DNA of 7,717 nucleotides from Chloroflexi bacterium RBG_16_64_32 (GCA_001795235.1 MGNZ01000009.1:7832-15548), one strand, 5' to 3'. Shown: positions 1-7,258, numbered from the stretch's first letter. Numbers and translations: made by a program. Notes: generated by a model from the letters alone, not told the origin.

Positions 1-29
1 CCTTCGACAGGCTCAGGGCAGGCTCTTCG
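1..29. repeat. Partial dispersed-type repeat at the left edge, read through by menD
   Basis: The first bases (CCTTCGACAGGCTCAGGG, then CAGGCTCTTCG) resemble a short dispersed repeat, core TTCGACAGGCTCAGG or its complement, that I recall from many environmental genomes, including Chloroflexota. Only one partial copy is present here, so its repeat status rests on memory and not on copies in the window. It is in frame with menD and would encode PSTGSGQA immediately before conserved MenD sequence. The right boundary is approximate. Confidence 0.45.
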
Positions 30-1803
30 CCTGTTTGTCGGCGCCTTCGTGGAGGAGCTGGCCCGCTCCGGCGTCGCGCACGCCTGCATCTGCCCAGGGT
101 CTCGCTCGACGCCCCTAGCGCTGCTCCTGCGCAGGCACCCCGCCATCAAGGTGTGGACCCACCTGGACGAGCGCTCGGCCGCATACTTCGCTCTAGGGAT
201 GGCCAAGGCCCTGCGGGAGCCGGTGGTTGTCGTGTCGACCTCGGGCACGGCGGCGGTCAACTTCGCCCCGGCGGTGGTCGAGGCCTACTTCGCCCGCGTG
301 CCGCTGCTGGTGCTGACGGCGGACAGGCCGCCGGAGCTGCGCGATGTGGGCGAGCCCCAGACCATCGACCAGGTCCGACTGTACGGGTCCCACGCTAAGT
401 GGTTCCTGGAGATGATGCTGCCGGAGGCATCCTCGCAGGCGATACGCTTCGCCCGCACCGCCGCCTGCAGGGCGGTGGCCACCGCCCGCTCCGACGCCGC
501 TGGCCCCGTCCACGTCAACTTCCCTTTCCGGGAGCCCCTCATTCCCGACGGCGGTCCGGCCCCGGAACGCGACGCCAAGGTCTCCCAGCGAGACGATGAA
601 TCGCCCTATGTCAGCGTGGAGGAGGCGCCGCGGCGCCCGGACGACGCCGGCCTGGCGCCCCTGGCCGCGGAGCTGCGGGCGGCGAAGCGCGGCCTCATAA
701 TCTGCGGGCCTCAGGACGACCCCCGCTTTCCGGAAGCGGTGGCACGGCTGGCGGCGGACCTTGGGTACCCGCTTCTGGCAGACCCCCTTTCGCAGGTGCG
801 GTGCGGCCCGCACCACGGCCCCATCGTTATCGACAGCTACGACGCCTTCCTGCGGGATGAGGAGACGGCCCGGGCGCTGGCGCCGGATGTAGTGCTGCGC
901 TTCGGCGCGACGCCGGTCTCCAAGCCGCTCCTGCTCTACCTCCAGCGCCACGGCCGCTGTCGCCAGATCCTGGTCGGTGGCGGCGACGGCTGGGGCGACC
1001 CCGGCCTGACTGCCAGCGAGGCGCTCCGGGCCGACCCGCGCTCCCTCTGCGAGGCGCTCGTGGGCGCCCTGCAGCCTGCGGGCCAGGTACAGGGCGCGGA
1101 TACGCCCTCGCACTGGGCCGCCCGCTGGCAGGAGGTGGCGGAGATGGCAAGGGCAGCCCTGACGAGCCGCCTCGGCGAAGAGCCTGGCATGTCGGAGCCC
1201 GGCGTCTTCGCGGAGCTGGCCGACATGCTGCCGGATGGAGCGCTGCTGTTCGCCGGGAACAGCATGCCTGTGCGCGACCTGGACGCGTTCTTCCCCGGGG
1301 CGAAGCGGCCCGTAAGATTCCTCGCCAACCGGGGGGCGAGCGGCATCGATGGTGTGGTGTCGACCGCTCTGGGCGCGAGCGCCGCCGGCTCCGGCCCGAT
1401 GGTGCTCGTGACCGGTGACGTCTCGCTCTACCACGACATGAACGGACTGCTGGCGGCCGGTCGGCACGGCCTCCAGGCGACGATAGTGCTCCTGCACAAC
1501 GACGGCGGTGGCATCTTCTCGTTCCTGCCCCAGGCCGACGACCCTGAGCACTTCGAGGAGCTGTTCGGTACCCCCCACGGCCTGGACTTTGGCCACGCGG
1601 CCACAATGTACGGCCTCTCGTATCAGCGGGTCGATAGCTGGAAGGGGTTCCGGTCGGCCGTGCGGCAGTCGATGGGCTCGCCGGGGGTCGGCCTGGTGGA
1701 GGTGCGCACGGAGCGGTCCGCCAACGCACGGCTGCACCGTGAGCTGTGGGACGGGGTGTCGCGGGCGGTCCGCAAGCCCGACCGGGAGGGAGCTACGCCG
1801 TGA
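1..1803 (+). CDS. menD: MenD, SEPHCHC synthase (5' end probably outside the window)
   Basis: Thiamine-diphosphate enzyme that joins isochorismate and 2-oxoglutarate to give SEPHCHC, the first committed step of menaquinone synthesis; soluble. Residues are numbered from the GTG at 49. The N-terminal domain has CPGSRSTPL (15-23), the ThDP-activating Glu in LDERSA (E41), STSGTAA (63-69) and TADRPPEL (90-97). A middle domain follows at about 205-345. The C-terminal ThDP domain has GNSMPVRD (403-410), NRGASGIDG (427-435), the metal/ThDP motif GDVSLYHDMN (456-465) and NDGGGIFSFLPQ (484-495). The GTG at 49 is the only usual start codon in frame, but it lacks a Shine-Dalgarno. The frame stays open to base 1, and the upstream residues LRLFVGAF match the first helix of Bacillus MenD, so the true start is probably further left. 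The stop overlaps the menH start by 4 nt. Family identity is certain; the start is not. Confidence 0.97.
   Translation, partial: PSTGSGQALRLFVGAFVEELARSGVAHACICPGSRSTPLALLLRRHPAIKVWTHLDERSAAYFALGMAKALREPVVVVSTSGTAAVNFAPAVVEAYFARVPLLVLTADRPPELRDVGEPQTIDQVRLYGSHAKWFLEMMLPEASSQAIRFARTAACRAVATARSDAAGPVHVNFPFREPLIPDGGPAPERDAKVSQRDDESPYVSVEEAPRRPDDAGLAPLAAELRAAKRGLIICGPQDDPRFPEAVARLAADLGYPLLADPLSQVRCGPHHGPIVIDSYDAFLRDEETARALAPDVVLRFGATPVSKPLLLYLQRHGRCRQILVGGGDGWGDPGLTASEALRADPRSLCEALVGALQPAGQVQGADTPSHWAARWQEVAEMARAALTSRLGEEPGMSEPGVFAELADMLPDGALLFAGNSMPVRDLDAFFPGAKRPVRFLANRGASGIDGVVSTALGASAAGSGPMVLVTGDVSLYHDMNGLLAAGRHGLQATIVLLHNDGGGIFSFLPQADDPEHFEELFGTPHGLDFGHAATMYGLSYQRVDSWKGFRSAVRQSMGSPGVGLVEVRTERSANARLHRELWDGVSRAVRKPDREGATP
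1784..1790 (+). promoter_or_regulatory. Shine-Dalgarno deciding the menH start
   Basis: GGGAGGG near the end of menD lies 9 nt before the GTG at 1800, which overlaps the menD stop as GTGA. No comparable site precedes the alternative in-frame GTG codons at 1746 and 1878. This supports 1800 as the start and translational coupling to menD. Confidence 0.7.
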
Positions 1804-2711
1804 CCCGCCCAGACGGGCCCAGACGGGCCCCCGTCCGGGGGCGAGCGCTACGTGGGTCTCCGTCTGCCCGCGTCGCCGTGAATGGCGTGCACCTCAACGT
1901 GGATGTGAGGGGCGAGGGGCCGCCCCTGCTCCTGCTGCACGGCTTCACGGGCAGCGCCGGCACGTGGGCTCCCCACCTGGATGCATGGCGGGAGTTTACG
2001 ACCGTGGCCGTTGACCTGCTGGGGCACGGCGGCTCGGACTGCCCCGCCGACCCGCGCCGCTACCGGATGGAGCGCTGCGTGGAGGACCTGGTGGCGCTGC
2101 TGGATCACGTGGGTGTAGATCGAGCGGCCGTGATGGGGTACTCCATGGGGGGACGCGTCGCCCTCCGCCTGGCGCTGCAGGCCCCAGAGCGGCTGTGGGC
2201 GCTTGTCCTGGAGAGCGCCTCGCCCGGTATCGAGGACGAGGCCGAGCGGGAGGCGCGTATCCGCAGCGACGCTGATCTCGCCGGCGCGATCGAGCGGGAC
2301 GGCATCGAGGCGTTCGTGGAGCGCTGGCAGGCGATGCCGCTGTTCGCCACTCAGGCTCGGATTCCGGATGCCGCGCGGGACGAACTGCGGCGGCAGCGGC
2401 TGCGCAACGATGCCAGGGGGCTGGCCGGGTGCCTGCGCGGCATGGGAGCGGGCCAACAGGAGCCGGTTCTGGCCAGCATGGGCGATATCCGCATGCCGGC
2501 GCTGCTGCTGGCCGGCGCCCTGGACGGCAAGTACTGCGCCCTGGCCCGGCGCATGGCGGCATCGCTGCCCTGCGCCCGGACTGAGATCGTGCCGGATGCC
2601 GGGCACGCGGTCCACCTGGAGCAGCCGGCGGCGTTCGCCGACGCCGTCTGGGGCTTCCTGGACGATTGCCTGCAAGGAGAGCAACGGAGGGAGGGTGTGA
2701 GATGCCGGTAG
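1800..2711 (+). CDS. menH: MenH, SHCHC synthase (alpha/beta hydrolase fold)
   Basis: Soluble alpha/beta-hydrolase that eliminates pyruvate from SEPHCHC to give SHCHC, the step after MenD. The oxyanion-hole motif LLHGFTG is at 45-51, the nucleophile elbow GYSMGGR at 113-119 (Ser115), the acid in ALDGKY (Asp242) and the catalytic His in AGHAVH (His269). The cap has FVERWQAMPLF (172-182), which resembles the W-x-x-P-(V/L)-F segment of E. coli MenH. At 303 residues it is longer than the usual 250-270. The surplus is an Arg/Pro-rich N-terminal stretch of about 26 residues and a short C-terminal tail. Starting at the GTG at 1878 would give a family-like N terminus (VNGVHLNVDV) but that codon has no ribosome site. 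The 3' end overlaps menB by 10 nt. Alpha/beta hydrolases are hard to assign from motifs alone; the operon position between menD and menB makes MenH by far the best reading. Confidence 0.9.
   Translation: MTRPDGPRRAPVRGRALRGSPSARVAVNGVHLNVDVRGEGPPLLLLHGFTGSAGTWAPHLDAWREFTTVAVDLLGHGGSDCPADPRRYRMERCVEDLVALLDHVGVDRAAVMGYSMGGRVALRLALQAPERLWALVLESASPGIEDEAEREARIRSDADLAGAIERDGIEAFVERWQAMPLFATQARIPDAARDELRRQRLRNDARGLAGCLRGMGAGQQEPVLASMGDIRMPALLLAGALDGKYCALARRMAASLPCARTEIVPDAGHAVHLEQPAAFADAVWGFLDDCLQGEQRREGVRCR
1808..1827 (+). repeat. 10-bp perfect tandem repeat at the 5' end of menH
   Basis: CCCAGACGGG occurs twice back to back (1808-1817 and 1818-1827) just after the menH start codon. It falls in the nonconserved N-terminal extension, so it looks like a local slippage duplication in sequence under weak constraint. 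Confidence 0.8.
1827..1842. other. Hairpin shortly after the menH start
   Basis: GCCCCC, loop GTCC, GGGGGC form a perfect 6-bp GC stem 27 nt downstream of the menH GTG. It has no T-run, so it is not an intrinsic terminator. It could affect translation initiation, or simply reflect GC-rich sequence; no function is shown. Confidence 0.4.
2686..2695 (+). promoter_or_regulatory. Shine-Dalgarno deciding the menB start
   Basis: GGAGGGAGGG lies at the very end of menH coding sequence and ends 6 nt before the ATG at 2702. This fixes that ATG as the start in preference to the in-frame TTG at 2666, and MenB homologues align from just after it. Confidence 0.8.
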
Positions 2712-3520
2712 CCTGGCGAGCGGCCCACAAGTACGAGGACATAATCTACGAGACGGCCGAGGGCATGGCGAAGATCACGATCAACCGTCCGGATGTGAGA
2801 AACGCATTCCGCCCAAGGACGCTGTTCGATCTGCAGGACGCCTTCGAGCGAGCCCGCAATGACCGGGACATCGGCGTGATCATCCTCACCGGGGCGGGGC
2901 CTGAAGCGTTCTGCTCCGGCGGCGATCAACGTGTCCGGGGTGAAGGGGGGTACGTAGGGGAGGACATGGTGCCCCGCCTGAACGCGCTCGACCTCCAGCG
3001 CCAGATCCGGACGCTGCCCAAGCCGGTCATCGCCATGGTCGCGGGGTACGCGATCGGCGGCGGCCACGTGCTGCATCTGGTCTGTGACCTCACGATCGCC
3101 GCCGACAACGCGGTGTTCGGCCAGACCGGGCCCAAGGTGGGCAGCTTCGACGCCGGATACGGCGCGACGCTCCTTGCCCGTGTGGTGGGGCACAAGAAGG
3201 CGCGCGAGATCTGGTACCTCTGTCGCCAGTATTCGGCCCAGGATGCGCTGGAGATGGGGCTGGTCAACACCGTCGTGCCCCTGGAGCGGCTGGAGGAGGA
3301 GACGGTCTCCTGGGCGCGCGAAATCCTGGAGAAGAGCCCGATGGCGCTGCGATTCCTGAAGGCCGCGTTCAACGCCGATACGGACGGGCTCGCCGGACTC
3401 CAGCAACTGGCCGGGGACTCCACCCTCCTCTTCTATATGACCGAGGAAGGGAAGGAGGGCAGGGACGCCTTCCTGGAGAAGCGCAAGCCGGACTTCTCCC
3501 GGTTCCCCCGGTTCCCCTGA
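2702..3520 (+). CDS. menB: MenB, 1,4-dihydroxy-2-naphthoyl-CoA synthase
   Basis: Crotonase-family enzyme that closes the second ring of OSB-CoA to give DHNA-CoA; cytosolic, normally a hexamer. The 272-residue length fits the family (Bacillus about 271, E. coli 285). It has ITINRPDVRNAFRP (25-38), the CoA/oxyanion segment FCSGGDQRVRG (70-80), AGYAIGGGHVLH (114-125), QTGPKVGSFDAGYG (141-154) and the C-terminal FYMTEEGKEGRDAF (244-257). Gly143, Ser148, Asp150 and Tyr245 match E. coli Gly156, Ser161, Asp163 and Tyr258 with a constant offset of 13. The Gly at 143, where Mycobacterium tuberculosis MenB has Asp185, marks it as a type I, bicarbonate-dependent enzyme (inferred from the family). It overlaps menH by 10 nt and is separated from menA by 13 nt. 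A 9-bp tandem repeat (3499-3516) encodes the terminal FPRFP. Identity is very secure. Confidence 0.98.
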   Translation: MPVAWRAAHKYEDIIYETAEGMAKITINRPDVRNAFRPRTLFDLQDAFERARNDRDIGVIILTGAGPEAFCSGGDQRVRGEGGYVGEDMVPRLNALDLQRQIRTLPKPVIAMVAGYAIGGGHVLHLVCDLTIAADNAVFGQTGPKVGSFDAGYGATLLARVVGHKKAREIWYLCRQYSAQDALEMGLVNTVVPLERLEEETVSWAREILEKSPMALRFLKAAFNADTDGLAGLQQLAGDSTLLFYMTEEGKEGRDAFLEKRKPDFSRFPRFP

Positions 3521-3533
3521 TAGGGGCGACGAG

Positions 3534-4442
3534 GTGGCTGACGCGGCTTCCAAGGGCGGGATCGCGGGGTTCTGGAGCGTGTGGCTCATGGCCGCACGAC
3601 CCGCCACGCTCACGGCGGCCGTCACTCCGGTGCTAGTCGGCACCGCCACCGCATCCCACGACGGCCACTTCAGGGTGCTTCCGTTTGCGGGCGCCTTGCT
3701 GGCGGCGGCTCTAATCCAGGTGGGCACCAACCTGGGCAACGACCTCGCGGACTTTGAGAGAGGGGCGGATGCGGCGGACCGTCTGGGGCCGCCCCGGGTC
3801 ACGCAGAGCGGTCTCGCCTCGCCCCAGAGCGTTCGCACGGCGATGTACCTCGCCTTCGGCGCTGCGGCGGCCATCGGCGTCTACCTGATAGCCGTCGGTG
3901 GCTGGCCCATCCTGGCGATCGGCGTGCTCTCAATAGCCGCGGGCATTGCCTACACGGGCGGCCCGTGGCCTCTCGGCTATCACGGTCTGGGGGAGGTTTT
4001 CGTGTTCGTCTTCTTCGGCGTCGTGGCGGTGGTGGGCAGCTACTACCTGCAGGCCGGCGAGGTTGGAACGATAGCATGGGTCGCGGCCGTGCCCGTGGGG
4101 CTCATCGTGACCGCGATTCTGGTCGTTAATAACCTGCGGGACATCGAAAGCGATCGGCGTGCCGGAAAGATGACGCTGGCGGTACGGGTCGGCGCGCGGC
4201 TCACGCGAGTTCAGTACGCGCTCTTCGTGCTGGCGCCGTACGCCCTTGTGGCGGGCTTCGCCGCCGCCGGCCCGCTTCCTAGGTCGTCGGTGCTGGCCTG
4301 GCTATCGCTGCCCATCGCTCTTATCCTGGCGGGCACGGTGCTGGGAGGCGCGGAGGGCCGGAGGCTCAACGGCATACTCAAGGGCACTACGCAGCTCCAC
4401 CTCCTGTTCGGGGCGCTGCTGGCGGGGAGCCTTCTGATATGA
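3534..4442 (+). CDS. menA: MenA, DHNA polyprenyltransferase
   Basis: UbiA-superfamily integral membrane prenyltransferase that transfers a polyprenyl chain to DHNA to give demethylmenaquinone. The first Asp-rich motif is NDLADFERGAD (69-79), followed by DRLGPPRVTQSG (82-93). The second is NNLRDIESDRRAGK (199-212), then MTLAVRVG (213-220). Both closely match E. coli MenA (NDYGDAVKGSD and NNLRDINSDRENGK). Several long hydrophobic segments are visible, including about 51-65, 105-140, 155-172, 182-198, 228-246, 254-271 and 288-302, as expected for roughly nine helices. The 302-residue length is usual. The GTG start has AGGGG 7 nt upstream, 13 nt after the menB stop. The stop overlaps the menC ATG by 4 nt. 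Having menA inside the cluster keeps the soluble and membrane steps in one transcript. The GxD-containing motif and the operon favour MenA over other UbiA members. Confidence 0.96.
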   Translation: MADAASKGGIAGFWSVWLMAARPATLTAAVTPVLVGTATASHDGHFRVLPFAGALLAAALIQVGTNLGNDLADFERGADAADRLGPPRVTQSGLASPQSVRTAMYLAFGAAAAIGVYLIAVGGWPILAIGVLSIAAGIAYTGGPWPLGYHGLGEVFVFVFFGVVAVVGSYYLQAGEVGTIAWVAAVPVGLIVTAILVVNNLRDIESDRRAGKMTLAVRVGARLTRVQYALFVLAPYALVAGFAAAGPLPRSSVLAWLSLPIALILAGTVLGGAEGRRLNGILKGTTQLHLLFGALLAGSLLI

Positions 4443-5563
4443 GGATACTCAGGCTGCGCTGGACGGCCTACAGGATCCCGTTCCACGCCGAATTCGCGAC
4501 GTCCTGGGGAGTGCTCGCTCACAGGGAGGGGCTGATACTGCGGCTCCACACCGATTCGGGGGTCGTCGGGCTGGGAGAGGCCGCGCCGATCGCCGAGCGC
4601 GGCGGGGGCACCGTCGGCGAGGCGCTGGCGGTCCTGGACGGGGTAGGCGCAGCGCTCCTGGGCACGCATCCGGACGAGGCGCCGGCTCTGCTGGACGCGA
4701 TGGGCCTCGGACGGGATGGTGGTGCGAAGGCCGCCGTACGTTGCGCCCTCGACGTAGCCGCGCTCGATGCGACAGCGAAAGCGGCGGGGATCCGCGTAGC
4801 CGAGTCCCTCGGCGGCGATATCAATCGGTCAATAGCTGTGAACGCCACGATAGGGGCGGAGGCTCCCGAGAGTGCGGCGGCGCAGGCGGCCGCGGCCCGC
4901 CAGAGCGGCTTCCCCTGCGTGAAGCTGAAGGTGGGCGCGTCCCGGAGTGCGGAGGAGGAACGCCGGAGGGTGGCGGCGGTTCGCGATGCGCTGGGGCCGG
5001 AGATCAGGCTGCGGATCGACGCCAACGGAGCGTGGTCCGTGGAGCAGGCTATCCACGTGATCCGCGGACTGGAGGAGTACGATCTGGAGATGGTGGAGCA
5101 GCCGGTGGCGGCGGGAGACCTGGAGGGGCTGGCCCGCGTGCGGGCGGCCGTCGGTGTGCCTATCGCCGCCGACGAGGATGTAACCGGCATGGAGGGGGCT
5201 GAGCGGGTGCTGGAAACGAGCGCCGCCGACGTGCTTGTGGTCAAGCCGATGGTCGTTGGGGGCCTGCGTCCGGGGCGTCGCATCATCGAACTGGCCGCCG
5301 GGGCCGGCGTTGGGGCGGTCGTCACCACCGCCCTGGAATCGGGGGTCGGCGCGGCTGCCGCCCTGCACCTGGCCGCCACCTTGCCCCCGGACAGCCCCGC
5401 GTGCGGCCTGGCCACGGGCTCTCTGCTGGCCACCGACCTGATCAGGCGTCCTCTTGTTGCGCGCTGCGGCCGGATGGAGCTGCCCGAGAGACCCGGCCTG
5501 GGCATCGAGCTGGACGAGCGGGAGCTGGCCCGATACGGCGGTATCGAACGGGAGGTGGCCTAG
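4439..5563 (+). CDS. menC: MenC, o-succinylbenzoate synthase
   Basis: Enolase-superfamily enzyme (muconate-lactonizing subgroup fold) that dehydrates SHCHC to OSB. The N-terminal capping domain (about 1-110) contains GVVGLGEAAPI (41-51). The barrel carries the KxK pair in VKLKVG (Lys162, Lys164), metal ligands in RIDANGAW (Asp194), MVEQP (Glu220) and AADEDVTG (Asp245), and the opposite catalytic Lys in VVKP (Lys269). TALESGVGAAAALHLAA (297-313) is typical of OSB synthases. The 374-residue length matches the Bacillus and cyanobacterial type, longer than the E. coli enzyme (about 320). The ATG overlaps the menA stop as ATGA, with GGGGAG 9 nt upstream; the stop overlaps the menE start by 1 nt. 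Relatives include N-acylamino-acid racemase and dipeptide epimerase, and some OSB synthases are bifunctional, but the operon argues for MenC activity. Confidence 0.94.
   Translation: MRILRLRWTAYRIPFHAEFATSWGVLAHREGLILRLHTDSGVVGLGEAAPIAERGGGTVGEALAVLDGVGAALLGTHPDEAPALLDAMGLGRDGGAKAAVRCALDVAALDATAKAAGIRVAESLGGDINRSIAVNATIGAEAPESAAAQAAAARQSGFPCVKLKVGASRSAEEERRRVAAVRDALGPEIRLRIDANGAWSVEQAIHVIRGLEEYDLEMVEQPVAAGDLEGLARVRAAVGVPIAADEDVTGMEGAERVLETSAADVLVVKPMVVGGLRPGRRIIELAAGAGVGAVVTTALESGVGAAAALHLAATLPPDSPACGLATGSLLATDLIRRPLVARCGRMELPERPGLGIELDERELARYGGIEREVA
5550..5555 (+). promoter_or_regulatory. Shine-Dalgarno deciding the menE start
   Basis: GGGAGG at the end of menC lies 7 nt before the GTG at 5563, which shares its G with the menC TAG stop. 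The in-frame ATG at 5584 has only GGGGAG at a cramped 3-nt spacing, so 5563 is preferred. Confidence 0.7.
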
Positions 5564-7086
5564 TGCCGCAGCCCGGGGAGCGGATGCCGGAGTGGCTGCG
5601 GCAGCGGGCTGCGCTGTCACCGGACCGTCTGGCCCTCATCCTTGGAAACGAAAAGTGGACATTCGCCGAGCTGGACCGTCATGTTTCGGCTTCCGCCGGG
5701 CGACTGGCCGCCGCCGGCGTCCGCGCGGGCGACCGTGTGGCCCTTCTGGCGAGGAGCAGCGCCGAGTTCGTGCAGGTGGCCCACGCCGTCCCCCGCCTGG
5801 GCGCCGTGATCGTTCCTCTCAACGTTCGCCTGACGCCCAGCGAGCTAGTCCAGCAGGTGAGCGGCTCCGGCGCAGCGCTGCTGGCCTACGACGAGCCCAG
5901 CGCGGCGAAGGCGGTGGCTGTTGCCGAGCGTCTGCCCCGCCTCCGCTGTCCGCCGATTGTCGAGCTGACGGCGCGACGCGACGAGGGGCTGAGCGAGGGA
6001 GCGGTCGAAGGGGTGGACCTGGTGCACAGCGCTGCGGTGCACAGCGTCATCTACACGTCGGGGACCGGCGGCCGGCCCAAGGGCGCCATGCTCACCTTCG
6101 GCAACCACCTGTGGAGCGCGGTGGGCTCGGCCCTCAACCTGGGGTTACATAACGATGACCGCTGGCTGGCGTGCCTGCCCCTGTTCCACGTGGGAGGTCT
6201 GGCCATCCTCCTCCGCAGCGTGATCTACGGCATGCCCGTCGTCCTTCAGGACGGCTTCGACCCGGCGGCTGTGAACCGCGCCATCGACGACCAAGGCGTT
6301 ACCACCGTGTCGGTCGTCAGCAACATGCTCCAGCGCATGTTGGAGGAGAGGGGCCGGCGGCCCTACCCGTCGTCGCTGCGGTGCGTGCTCGTGGGGGGCG
6401 GCCCCGTGCCGCGCCGGTTGCTGGAAGAGTGCGCCGGGCGGGGCCTGCCGGTGGTGCAAACGTACGGACTGACGGAGACGGCCTCGCAGGTGGCGACCCT
6501 GGCGCCCGAAGACGCTCTGCGCAGGCTGGGCTCCGCCGGCAAGCCGCTCCTGCCGATGGAGCTGAGCATCGAGGACGATGACGGCATGGCCGTCGCTGCG
6601 GGACAGCCGGGCGAGATCGTCGTTCGCGGCCCCACGGTCACGCCCGGCTACCTGAACTGTCCCGAAGAGACCCGGAAGGCGCTGCGCGACGGCTGGCTGC
6701 ACACGGGGGACGTCGGCTACCTGGACGACGACGGCTATCTGTATGTGCTCGACCGGCGGGATGACCTCATCATCTCCGGCGGTGAGAACGTGTACCCAGC
6801 GGAGGTAGAGGGTGTGCTGCAGTCTCACCCCGCGGTCCTGGAGGCGGGCGTGACCGGCCTGCCGGACGAGGGGTGGGGACAGACGGTGGCGGCGACGGTG
6901 CGGCTTCGGGACGGCGCAACGGCCAGCGAGGAGGATCTGCTGACGTTCTGCAGGGGCCGTCTGGCGTCCTACAAGGCGCCGACTCGGCTGCGCATCGCCG
7001 GCGGATTGCCCCGGAACGCGGCCGGTAAGCTCCTCCGCCGTGCGCTGCGCGAAGAGTGGCTGCGGCGGCCACCGTCGGCGCCCTGA
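5563..7086 (+). CDS. menE: MenE, o-succinylbenzoate-CoA ligase
   Basis: ANL-superfamily acyl-CoA synthetase that adenylates OSB with ATP and forms OSB-CoA, the MenB substrate. Its 507 residues include FAELD (34-38), the A3 phosphate loop YTSGTGGRPKG (164-174), FGNHLWSAVGSALNLG (179-194), LPLFHVGGL (205-213), VLVGGGPVP (275-283), the A5 motif QTYGLTETASQ (299-309), TGDVGYLDDDG (381-391), the hinge YVLDRRDDLIISGGENVYP (394-412) and the A10 lysine in LPRNAAGK (Lys489). GSALNLG, the GGGPVP segment and LDRR-DLIISGGEN closely match Bacillus MenE. The A3 loop differs from the usual TSGTTGKPKG at two positions (Thr to Gly, Lys to Arg) but keeps the second Lys. It is the last gene of the cluster, and no clear intrinsic terminator follows. 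Start is GTG 5563 or, less likely, ATG 5584. Confidence 0.97.
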   Translation: MPQPGERMPEWLRQRAALSPDRLALILGNEKWTFAELDRHVSASAGRLAAAGVRAGDRVALLARSSAEFVQVAHAVPRLGAVIVPLNVRLTPSELVQQVSGSGAALLAYDEPSAAKAVAVAERLPRLRCPPIVELTARRDEGLSEGAVEGVDLVHSAAVHSVIYTSGTGGRPKGAMLTFGNHLWSAVGSALNLGLHNDDRWLACLPLFHVGGLAILLRSVIYGMPVVLQDGFDPAAVNRAIDDQGVTTVSVVSNMLQRMLEERGRRPYPSSLRCVLVGGGPVPRRLLEECAGRGLPVVQTYGLTETASQVATLAPEDALRRLGSAGKPLLPMELSIEDDDGMAVAAGQPGEIVVRGPTVTPGYLNCPEETRKALRDGWLHTGDVGYLDDDGYLYVLDRRDDLIISGGENVYPAEVEGVLQSHPAVLEAGVTGLPDEGWGQTVAATVRLRDGATASEEDLLTFCRGRLASYKAPTRLRIAGGLPRNAAGKLLRRALREEWLRRPPSAP

Positions 7087-7126
7087 GCGTGCGCACCTGC
7101 TCCCGCTGAGCGTCCGGCAGCCGGGG

Positions 7127-7140
7127 AGGGCGGCCGCCCT
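7127..7140. other. 14-bp perfect palindrome 41 nt after the menE stop
   Basis: AGGGCGGCCGCCCT is its own reverse complement. As RNA it could fold only with a small loop made from its central bases, and no T-run follows, so it is a poor intrinsic terminator. It could mark a protein-binding site or be chance in GC-rich DNA. Confidence 0.5.
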
Positions 7141-7201
7141 GGAGATACCGGCGTAGCCATGATGAGAGCCACCCAGCGGTCCTCTGTCAGGCGTTCGGTC
7201 T

Positions 7202-7258
7202 ATCCCCACGGACTGTGGGGCAATCCACCACAGGGACAGGCCAAAGGTCACTCTTGAA
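7202..7258. repeat. Hairpin repeat element, copy A
   Basis: This segment aligns with 7451-7509 almost base for base, with a 2-nt length difference. Shared blocks are CCCCAC, then TGTGGGGCA, CAC-AC, AGGCC-AA, GTCACT and GAA. A 6-bp stem, CCCCAC (7204-7209) with GTGGGG (7215-7220), encloses a 5-nt loop, GGACT. The outer stems seen in copy B are not formed here. There is no T-run. The orientation of the element is unknown. Confidence 0.75.

Noticed and set aside
193..1737. 514-codon open frame on the minus strand opposite menD
   Set aside because: Shadow frame created by GC-rich codon bias. The opposite strand encodes a fully conserved MenD, and the product is Arg/Gly/His-rich with no motif.
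2666..2701. Longer menB start at the TTG at 2666
   Set aside because: The ATG at 2702 has a near-ideal Shine-Dalgarno, which itself lies inside the proposed extension.
3499..3516. 9-bp tandem repeat CCGGTTCCC at the end of menB
   Set aside because: It encodes the FPRFP C terminus, and an F-P-R ending is seen in other MenB proteins, so it needs no special explanation.
2351..3874. 507-codon minus-strand open frame across menH, menB and menA
   Set aside because: It spans three convincing plus-strand genes and has no recognisable domain; a compositional artefact.
5401..5562. Longer menE start at 5401
   Set aside because: It would overlap menC by over 160 nt and add residues with no family counterpart. 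GTG 5563 has a good ribosome site.
4439..5563. Dipeptide epimerase or N-acylamino-acid racemase instead of MenC
   Set aside because: The same superfamily makes this possible on motifs alone, but the position inside a complete men cluster with coupled start and stop codons favours OSB synthase.
7204..7220. Rho-independent terminator for the men operon
   Set aside because: The GC hairpin is not followed by a T-run and sits over 110 bp from the menE stop; the same hairpin recurs in copy B.
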